NCBI RefSeq assembly: GCF_030053415.1
Contig: NZ_JASGBJ010000002.1
Coordinates: forward strand, 868,001-932,000
Length of the DNA stretch: 64,000 nt
Reading direction: 5' to 3'
DNA from: Marinobacter sp. CHS3-4
GTDB taxonomy: Bacteria; Pseudomonadota; Gammaproteobacteria; Pseudomonadales; Oleiphilaceae
In this document: in pieces, positions 17,738-24,490 of the stretch
How the letters are laid out: every line of letters begins with the position of its first letter
Position numbering within the stretch: the stretch's first letter is position 1
Notes under the pieces: generated by a model
Databases searched by the model: none
The model's input: only the letters and a program-made list of their open reading frames with translations
Told to the model about the DNA's origin: nothing
Translations under genes and position numbers: made by a program

Positions 17738-19531
17738 TCATTTCACTTCAAATTCAACGGTGTAGGGATGAATGTCGATCATGTTCTCATTCATCGCCTG
17801 CTCCATTTCGGAAGTCGCGCCGACAAAGCGCATGAAATAAATCGGCTCTGCCCTGCTTCGCGTACGAACGGCCAATTTGTAGGTACCCGGCTTGGTCATC
17901 AGGTCACCCGGTACAGAATAACTCGCTTTCTTGTTGCCCAGCGGAGGAATACTGCGGCTTTCCATCCGTACCAGCGGCGGATGGTTCATGACCGTTACCG
18001 GTTGAGCGGGCGGTCTCAGGAACGGCAACTGGTCGATATCAAAGTTCACCGGCAGATACATCTCACGGTCGGTGCCCTTCACATTCGTGGTCAGGAACTT
18101 GGTCTGCAGATTGAACAGCTGGTCATCGTGTTCAATCTTGCCAGCACGCACATCCAGCGAATGCAGATCCGCCATGTCGCCATTGCTGTCGACGTAGCCA
18201 GACTCCCAGATGTTGTTGCCGTCCGGATCGATCAATGCAACGTTCACCCAGATTTCCGGCTGGGCACCCAGGGAGCCAGACGGCACGTTGTGGCCAGAGT
18301 TGGTGTTGTACATCACGTAGTGGAAATCGAGATCGTCACCCACGCTGGGGTCGTCGTCGAAGAAAGGCCCATCCATGTGGGTACCGTTTTCCATGACCTG
18401 CTTGCGGGTCTTGTCGCGATAGGCCAGCTTTCTCTGGTTGTCTTCGATGATCCAGCGTGCATCTTCACGGTCGATCGGGTCCGCCCAGACGTCGGGGAAC
18501 TCGTAATCATCCGGCACTTCGTCCTCGAATTCCGGGGTACCCCAACCGGCACGGTAGTCAAAGGCCAGCCATTCTTTGATGGTCCAGCGTTTGGCGTCCG
18601 GGTGATGGGGGAATATTCCCGGGTGGGCGATGGAGTAGCCGGGGCCATAGAACGAATGGTTTTTATGATCCCGCTCTTCCCCAACCGGCCCGGTAATCAG
18701 CTCGGCTGCATGCGCACGCTCGTAGCCGGAAGGAACGCCCGGCACCCTGCCCATGTGGCACTGCTGGCAGGAAACGCCCTGTTCATGGGCGGGGGACGCG
18801 CGATACTGGTCCCAGACCACCTCAAGCTTGATGCCGAGGTTTACCGCCACCTGGTGGCAGGAGACACAGAATTCGGATTTTTCCAACTGTTCAAACTCGA
18901 TGGCGTCCTGATGAATTTTCATCCCCATGGTGTTCGGGTCACTGGACGTGGTCACCGAGTGTTTGCCTGGGTTAGCCAGGATTTCCTGCAAAGGCTCTGA
19001 CTTGTTAGCTCCGTAAACCGGCTCTGTGATGCCGCCCGGTACCATGCGGCGGGAACCATTCACCTTGCCGTATTCCACGTTCACCCGGTGGCAGCTGACG
19101 CAGGTCACACCCTCGCGGGAAACCGGGTTACGATCCCAGGCGTCTGTGGCGCGAGACTCACCGATGGTGGTACCAACGCCCTGGTGACAGCGTACGCAGA
19201 AGTTGCCGATGGTGGGTGCAAGGGAGTTAATCGCCTGCTCGAACTTGTGGAACATGGGAGAAAGGCCGGCGTAGGCATGGGCCGAGGCGCTCCACTCGTC
19301 GTAAATTCTCTGGTGACATCCCGCACATTGATCAGCGCTGGGGTACATGGTTTCAGAGAAAACCTCGGCGTGAGGATCCTCTTCCTGCGCCGATACGGCG
19401 CCTGCCCCGAATGTCAAAACCGCCAGCAACAGAGCCCCGAGCACTGTCATGCTCCAATTCTCGTTTCTGACAGAAGACACGCGGCGGCGGGAACTACTGG
19501 GGCGATCGACCTTCTTCCCTAAGCAAAACAT
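17738..19531 (-). CDS. Pentaheme c554-type cytochrome c
   Basis: About 597 residues from the ATG at 19531 (GAGGGAAG 5 bp upstream). An N-terminal export signal (LLAVLTFGAGAVSAQ) follows a basic stretch. Five CxxCH motifs lie in the N-terminal half: CAGCHQRIYDEW, CVRCH, CVSCH, CVSCH and CQQCHMG, with the spacing of cytochrome c554/hydroxylamine-oxidoreductase-like domains. Additional His (HNHS, HPGIFPHHPD) could be distal heme ligands. The C-terminal ~200 residues are heme-free and beta-rich (VNVALIDPDGNNIWESGY, GTYKLAVRTRS), Ig-like. Translationally close to the downstream barrel gene. Likely a periplasmic or outer-membrane electron carrier; the substrate cannot be inferred. Confidence 0.83.
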   Translation of the reverse strand: MFCLGKKVDRPSSSRRRVSSVRNENWSMTVLGALLLAVLTFGAGAVSAQEEDPHAEVFSETMYPSADQCAGCHQRIYDEWSASAHAYAGLSPMFHKFEQAINSLAPTIGNFCVRCHQGVGTTIGESRATDAWDRNPVSREGVTCVSCHRVNVEYGKVNGSRRMVPGGITEPVYGANKSEPLQEILANPGKHSVTTSSDPNTMGMKIHQDAIEFEQLEKSEFCVSCHQVAVNLGIKLEVVWDQYRASPAHEQGVSCQQCHMGRVPGVPSGYERAHAAELITGPVGEERDHKNHSFYGPGYSIAHPGIFPHHPDAKRWTIKEWLAFDYRAGWGTPEFEDEVPDDYEFPDVWADPIDREDARWIIEDNQRKLAYRDKTRKQVMENGTHMDGPFFDDDPSVGDDLDFHYVMYNTNSGHNVPSGSLGAQPEIWVNVALIDPDGNNIWESGYVDSNGDMADLHSLDVRAGKIEHDDQLFNLQTKFLTTNVKGTDREMYLPVNFDIDQLPFLRPPAQPVTVMNHPPLVRMESRSIPPLGNKKASYSVPGDLMTKPGTYKLAVRTRSRAEPIYFMRFVGATSEMEQAMNENMIDIHPYTVEFEVK

Positions 19532-19696
19532 GATTTCTTCCCTCTCACACATCTCATCTTTATCTTCTGAGCATTGCGCCCAAAGTCGTATGATTAATTC
19601 TTGTTAACCTATAGTACAGAAAAACCGCTTTTGCCTAGCGAACCGGCAAGTCGATTTAAAAAAATTGGCCTGGTTCTGCCGCACACTTGCCGGGTT

Positions 19697-21571
19697 TCAG
19701 GGCTGGCGAGCCGTCAACAGAGTCAGGTCAGTCACGCCTTTTGACATGGTCGACCCGGCCAGCAACTCCCGCAGCCGGGTGCCCATTGAGCTGTCATAAG
19801 CGAACTGGGCATTTCCCACCAGGGATTGATAGGTCTCGTGCGGGTCGTTCAACACCACAAAATGCACCACATCGCGGCCGTAGGGCTCGGTAACCTGCAT
19901 CAGGTCGGTGAACGAAATCTTTGACTGACTGGCAACGCGCTTGGCCTCAGCGTCAGTGAAGGGGTATATCACGTTGACCGTGCCATCCGACGTGTAATTC
20001 AGAATCATCAGATACCCGCCGTCAGGCAAGCGGACATCAAGCCCGATGAGTTCGCCAGCCACCGCAGCACTGCCACGGGCCAGATCGCTGAACCCGGCCT
20101 CGATGCCCATGCCACGGGCACTGTCGCGGGTTTCTGACAAAAGTTTTTGCAGCCACCGTTCGTAAACAATCTGCTGCTCAATCGCCCCGGCATCCACCTG
20201 GCTCAGGCTCCTGACCAGCTCGCCGCCGCGGTCGACCACGTGAAGACCGCCACTGGCGCCTGTTTGCGCGTTGCCTGCCATAAAGCCAACGTCGTACCTG
20301 TCGGAAACGAACTGCACGCCGGACAGGCCCGCCAGATCGCTCTCGTCGATGTTCAATGCCGGATCAACGTAAACCTTGAACCCGGATGCCTGTGGCGCGG
20401 GTTTTTCAACGGCAGGCTCGGGCGCGGCAGCCGAAGACGCCTGAGTTGGCGCCTCAGTTGGCGCTGGAGTGGGTTCAGGTTGCGCCACTGCAACCTGCTG
20501 TGTGGTCGTGTCTTCAGCTGATTGCGGCGCGGGTTCCTGTTGCGCTGGTTCTTCCTGCGCGGGTTGTGCGGGGTTATCAAACAAGAACACGCTGCGCTGA
20601 GCCAGGCGATCGTCATCCTGCTTGACGGCAGGAAGCCCCTGGGGCGTGTGATTGAATCCCCGGCGCTGCATCAGCGATTGCAGCGATTGACGCAGCTCGG
20701 CGTAATTGACGCTGCCGTCTTTGTTCACATCCGCCGCTTCCGGCGAACTCATAAACCTGAGCAGCGTGTCCGTGAAAGCACCGTGAGGGTTATTATCGAA
20801 GGTGTCGTACTCTTCGATCATGCGCTCTGGAATGTCCTGAGCTTTCTCATGCTCGCCGGACGCCCCCAGATAAAAGACATTTTTATAGGGATAGACAACC
20901 TCGTCCCCGCCCTCGTCTTCCCAGGTGGTTTCTTCAGAGGTATCCAGATCCGCTCCGAAGCTGCGGGGCACCAGCTGGTTCAGGCTGAGATGGCGGGTGG
21001 GCAAAGGCTCTTTGCGAAACGCGCCACGAACCGTATTCCCCGAATAGCAGGCATCAATCGCTACAAACAGGTGCCGGCCGTTGGAATCAAACTGTTCGAA
21101 GCGGGGCCGCAGATCGTCACGGCCCACCACCAGCTTCTCCACCAGCTCCTGGCGGCTGGTTACCCCGGCAATATCATAGGGAATAAAGGCGCCACTGGTG
21201 GTGGGCAACGGTGCGCGGATCTCGTAATCCTGGGCGCTGGTGCCGTGACCACTGAAGTAAATGAAGACGTTATCGCCCGGCTCTGTGCGGGCGTACAAAG
21301 CGTCTATCGAGGAGAGAATCCGGTTCTTGGAGGCCTCTTCATCAAGCAACACCTGGACTTCGGATTCGGCGAAATTCCATTTATCCATCAAGACGGTTTT
21401 TAAAGCAGCCACATCGTATTTAGGGCCTTCCAGTGGCTGAGCCGGATAATCCCCCACGCCAATCAGCAAGGCATGGTTTTTTGCCGCTGCAACCGATGTG
21501 AACCCCATCGCCAATCCGACAAAAAACAGAGTTCTGTACTTTTTTAGAGTGTCCATCTTCAAAATATCCAT
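19697..21571 (-). CDS. Secreted caspase with EF-hand and DUF4384-like C-terminal domain
   Basis: 624 residues from the ATG at 21571 (AAGGGA 9 bp upstream); an in-frame ATG at 21619 is also possible. The signal peptide ends at SVAAA-KN. The C14 domain begins HALLIGVGDYP and shows the dyad H109 (YFSGHG) and C175 (IDACYSG). A canonical EF-hand loop DVNKDGSVNYAE (281-292) lies just after the protease domain. A Pro/Gln/Glu/Ala-rich linker (about 335-400) joins a C-terminal part with DUF4384-like features (GGYLMILNYTSDGTVNVIYP, VHFVVLNDPHE). Known metacaspases are Ca2+-activated, so the EF-hand suggests calcium control outside the cytosol, where Ca2+ is high. Shared motif site 3 lies upstream. Confidence 0.88.
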   Translation of the reverse strand: MDILKMDTLKKYRTLFFVGLAMGFTSVAAAKNHALLIGVGDYPAQPLEGPKYDVAALKTVLMDKWNFAESEVQVLLDEEASKNRILSSIDALYARTEPGDNVFIYFSGHGTSAQDYEIRAPLPTTSGAFIPYDIAGVTSRQELVEKLVVGRDDLRPRFEQFDSNGRHLFVAIDACYSGNTVRGAFRKEPLPTRHLSLNQLVPRSFGADLDTSEETTWEDEGGDEVVYPYKNVFYLGASGEHEKAQDIPERMIEEYDTFDNNPHGAFTDTLLRFMSSPEAADVNKDGSVNYAELRQSLQSLMQRRGFNHTPQGLPAVKQDDDRLAQRSVFLFDNPAQPAQEEPAQQEPAPQSAEDTTTQQVAVAQPEPTPAPTEAPTQASSAAAPEPAVEKPAPQASGFKVYVDPALNIDESDLAGLSGVQFVSDRYDVGFMAGNAQTGASGGLHVVDRGGELVRSLSQVDAGAIEQQIVYERWLQKLLSETRDSARGMGIEAGFSDLARGSAAVAGELIGLDVRLPDGGYLMILNYTSDGTVNVIYPFTDAEAKRVASQSKISFTDLMQVTEPYGRDVVHFVVLNDPHETYQSLVGNAQFAYDSSMGTRLRELLAGSTMSKGVTDLTLLTARQP

Positions 21572-21682
21572 CGAATGCCATCCCTTGTATTGCAGCAGAT
21601 ATTGCGGCTGATAACGCATCAGAGCCCCGCCCTGTCTGATCCCGTTCGCCCGTCTACTATCAACTGTCTAATAAGGGTATAG

Positions 21683-21690
21683 ATGGACAA
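21683..21690 (-). promoter_or_regulatory. Shared cluster motif, site 3 (TGTCCATC)
   Basis: Minus-strand TTTGTCCATCTATA reads toward the EF-hand caspase (111 bp from ATG 21571, 63 bp from ATG 21619). A TGTCT half-site about 15 bp downstream completes an imperfect inverted repeat. Confidence 0.55.
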
Positions 21691-21729
21691 AGAACCGAAT
21701 TCAATCAACATCCGGTATCCACGCGTTCA

Positions 21730-22869
21730 ATGCGACCACTTGCGATTTCCCCACGTTCAGGTTATCAAGTGGCGACAACAGACAATTACGACGGTGTCAC
21801 GGAACACAACCATCTTATGCCACTTTCGCCAGAAGGCTCACTCGACCTGCAGGATCTGATTGAGCACGCCCGCCGCAATGAAAAGATTGCCCGGACGCTT
21901 TTCGAGATTGAAGTCGAGGTCATGAACCTCAGCGATAGCGCCAGTTTTCTGGACCGGCTGACCGCCCTGGTGCGCACCCGATATGCCCTCGACGAGGTTT
22001 GGCTGGTGTTGACCGAGATCGACACCAACAACCAGCTGTGCGCAGCGTTGGCAGAACAGGGCGCACTGACGACACCCCTGAAAGTCCCCGCCGTCGATTT
22101 CATAAGGCACATCGGCGATACACGCCTGCCAGTTTTGCTGGACCAGCCCAAGCGCTATCGCCAGTTGATTCCCCCGGAAATCCGGCAAACGATAGGTTCG
22201 ATGGCGATTCTGCCACTGATCATGGAAGACCGGATTGTCGGCGGCCTGTGCCTGGGAACCCAGGATGCAAGCCGCTACCAGCCAGACATGGAATCGTTTT
22301 TTCTGGAACAACTGGGGGTGAAAGTGTCGATCGGGCTGACCAGCGTCTGGGCCCGTGAACAACTGCGGGAACTGGCCACGCGAGACCCTTTGACCGGGCT
22401 ACGCAACCGCCGTGACCTGGACGACGCCATCGGCCAGGGGCTGAGCCGCTCCCGCCGCTACGGCCAGTTGCTATCGCTGCTGTTCATCGACCTGGACGAC
22501 TTCAAGAAAGTAAACGACACCTACGGCCACGATTGCGGCGACGCTTACCTGTGCTTCATTGCCAACGAATGCCAATGGCTGTTGCGGGAGGATGATTCGG
22601 TTTACCGATTCGCCGGGGACGAATTTGTTGTGCTGCTGCCAAACCAGAACCTGGAGTCTGCCCGCCTGATCGGCCAACGCCTGACCGAACACTTTCAACA
22701 GACCGAATTCCACTGGCAAAACCACCAGTTTAAGGCACGATTCAGTTGGGGCGCCGCCAGCTCGGAAGAGCCCGGTTTGAATGCACCTTCCAGCTTGCTT
22801 CGCATGGCGGATCAACGGCTCTACGAGCAGAAACGAATGCAGAAGGCACAAGCCCAAAGCAACATCTGA
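21730..22869 (+). CDS. DUF484/GAF-GGDEF diguanylate cyclase
   Basis: 379 residues; no strong ribosome site is visible, and an internal ATG at 21817 is an alternative start. No membrane segments. Residues about 35-215 resemble DUF484/GAF sensors (LIEHARRNEKIARTLFEIE, GSMAILPLIMEDRIVGGLCLG). The C-terminal GGDEF domain has RDPLTGLRNRR, substrate-binding DLDDFKKVNDTYGHDCGD, and AGDEF as the active-site loop; Ala in the first position is an accepted active variant. An inhibitory I-site RxxD (REDD) sits exactly five residues before it, so product feedback is expected. It makes cyclic di-GMP from GTP. Divergent from the EF-hand caspase. Confidence 0.9.
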   Translation: MRPLAISPRSGYQVATTDNYDGVTEHNHLMPLSPEGSLDLQDLIEHARRNEKIARTLFEIEVEVMNLSDSASFLDRLTALVRTRYALDEVWLVLTEIDTNNQLCAALAEQGALTTPLKVPAVDFIRHIGDTRLPVLLDQPKRYRQLIPPEIRQTIGSMAILPLIMEDRIVGGLCLGTQDASRYQPDMESFFLEQLGVKVSIGLTSVWAREQLRELATRDPLTGLRNRRDLDDAIGQGLSRSRRYGQLLSLLFIDLDDFKKVNDTYGHDCGDAYLCFIANECQWLLREDDSVYRFAGDEFVVLLPNQNLESARLIGQRLTEHFQQTEFHWQNHQFKARFSWGAASSEEPGLNAPSSLLRMADQRLYEQKRMQKAQAQSNI

Positions 22870-22990
22870 TACAAGGTTACACAACGCAGCACAGGTAAAC
22901 CGAAATTTACCAATTTCCTTATTGCCTGCCGGCCTTACAGCCCCTATTATTCGCGCTTTAGAGGCAATCTACCCGGCACAGGCTCATCCC

Positions 22991-23203
22991 ATGGAACACA
23001 CCAGCAAAATCTCCCCAGCCGTGCCGGAAATCAAACCGGTTAAATTCGATTCCGTCGAAATCGCCGGCCTGATTGTGCCCCTGCTTTTTGCCATTCTCAC
23101 CATCGTTCTGGTGGCCATGAACCCGAATCCATCCGGTACGGCAGCCGCAGCCAAAGACGCCAAAGCGCCCCAGGAAAGACTCGAGCGAATCCAGCAGCGC
23201 TAA
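22991..23203 (+). CDS. Small single-pass membrane protein
   Basis: 70 residues: a hydrophilic N-terminus, one strong transmembrane helix (about 27-46, EIAGLIVPLLFAILTIVLVA) and a short charged tail. The ribosome site is weak. Its stop overlaps the stop of the opposing small gene by 4 bp. No family recognised. Confidence 0.5.
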   Translation: MEHTSKISPAVPEIKPVKFDSVEIAGLIVPLLFAILTIVLVAMNPNPSGTAAAAKDAKAPQERLERIQQR

Positions 23204-23412
23204 TAGCAGGAATTCGGCTCTGAATCCGGGTTAATATCGCCGCTGACCTCTTCGGGATCGATGCCATGGCTGGTCAGCACTTCCCGAACAAAATTCACCT
23301 GGGCCAGCACCCGGTCGGCATCGTCGCCGTACTCGAACCGATTCACTTCCATTGGGTGCGGCATAAACGTGTAGGCGATTTTCAGAGCTTGAAGGGTATC
23401 TTCGTCGGCCAT
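23200..23412 (-). CDS. Small acidic hypothetical protein
   Basis: 70 residues, soluble and acidic, with no known domain. A good CAGGAGA lies about 8 bp before the ATG, which supports real translation. It ends with two closely spaced motifs (DPEEVSGDINPDSE, then SCY). Function unknown. Confidence 0.6.
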   Translation of the reverse strand: MADEDTLQALKIAYTFMPHPMEVNRFEYGDDADRVLAQVNFVREVLTSHGIDPEEVSGDINPDSEPNSCY

Positions 23413-23546
23413 TCATCGGTCTCCTGTTTGCAAACGTTAAAAACGAGCCTGTTAGCGAGTTCCTCGCTCTCATCTGGTTGAGCAAAGAGTACGACTCGTA
23501 CGGGAACACAAGATTTGCATCCTACCAGTTTAACGAAAGCCTGTTT

Positions 23547-23570
23547 CAGGGCCATGCAAGGATGGCCCTG
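23547..23570. other. Perfect hairpin upstream of glycosylase gene
   Basis: CAGGGCCAT and ATGGCCCTG form a 9-bp perfect stem with a 6-nt loop, followed by TTTC. It lies 70 bp before the glycosylase start and could be a weak terminator or a leader structure. Confidence 0.4.
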
Positions 23571-23640
23571 TTTCGGTGACGTGGACGATATGATTTGATG
23601 GCGGCAGCACCATTCGTTTTCCCATGGAGCAGCACGAAGT

Positions 23641-24480
23641 ATGACCACCACTTTCCCCTTGCATCTACAGCAACCGTTCAATCTGCGCATGACCGTGGAG
23701 AGCCACGGCTGGTGCCAGCTTGCGCCCTGGTGCTGGGATGGAAAGCATCTTGAACGGACGGTGAGGCTTGGCCCTGGCGCGGAGTGGGTGCAGGTGCAAC
23801 AACCGGTCGCAGAACAGCTGTTGATCGAAACATCCTCATCCGACACCGCCGCTGTTGAAGAACGCGTGTCCCGCTGGCTGCATCTTGACTGGGACCCGTC
23901 AGAGTTTCTCTCGCTTTGCGATCATAACGACACCGACATTGCCCGCTTTATCCGTTCCGGAGGCGGGCGATTCCTGCGCGGCGACACCTTTTACGAGGAT
24001 CTCATTAAAACCGTTTGCACCATCAATACCACCTGGAAACAGACCAGATCCATGGTCGCCTCACTGGTGAATCTGGCTGAGGGCCTGTTCCCTGAACCAG
24101 AGCAACTCCAGGCTATTGGCCCGACCAGGATGGCCGAGGAATGCAAGCTGGGTTTCAGAGCCAAAACCGTGGATACGGTGACCCATCAATTGCTGCAAGA
24201 CGACGTCATCCACATCGATGGTTCTGCCCGCGAAGGCATCGTTGACTACGAGTATTTGAAATCGCTGAAGGGTATCGGGCCCTATGCCGCCGCGCACACC
24301 ATGATGCTTCTCAGAGATTTTCAGACCCTGCCGGTCGACTCGGAAGTCAGTGCGTACCTGCGTCAGCAAAGCCTCGATCCCAAAGACGCCCAGAATGCCT
24401 TTCAGCATTGGGGCGAGTATCGGTTTCTCGGCTATAAACTCAAACGAATCGTCGACCAGGAAAACTGGATCGGCGATTGA
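23641..24480 (+). CDS. HhH-GPD superfamily DNA glycosylase-like protein
   Basis: 279 residues. The C-terminal half carries the helix-hairpin-helix LKGIGPYAAAHTMMLL followed by LPVDSEV, where the Asp is the conserved HhH-GPD catalytic residue. The upstream helix TVCTINTTWKQTRSMVASLV fits the AlkA/Ogg-type fold. Family members flip damaged bases and cut the N-glycosidic bond; the lesion cannot be inferred. There is no Fe-S cluster cysteine loop, so it is not MutY/Nth type. Convergent with the formate dehydrogenase operon. Confidence 0.8.
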   Translation: MTTTFPLHLQQPFNLRMTVESHGWCQLAPWCWDGKHLERTVRLGPGAEWVQVQQPVAEQLLIETSSSDTAAVEERVSRWLHLDWDPSEFLSLCDHNDTDIARFIRSGGGRFLRGDTFYEDLIKTVCTINTTWKQTRSMVASLVNLAEGLFPEPEQLQAIGPTRMAEECKLGFRAKTVDTVTHQLLQDDVIHIDGSAREGIVDYEYLKSLKGIGPYAAAHTMMLLRDFQTLPVDSEVSAYLRQQSLDPKDAQNAFQHWGEYRFLGYKLKRIVDQENWIGD

Positions 24481-24490
24481 TGCGTCAGAG

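Noticed and set aside
17768..19000. A 410-codon open frame antisense to the pentaheme cytochrome
   Set aside because: The heme motifs on the other strand are clear; the antisense protein has no recognisable features.
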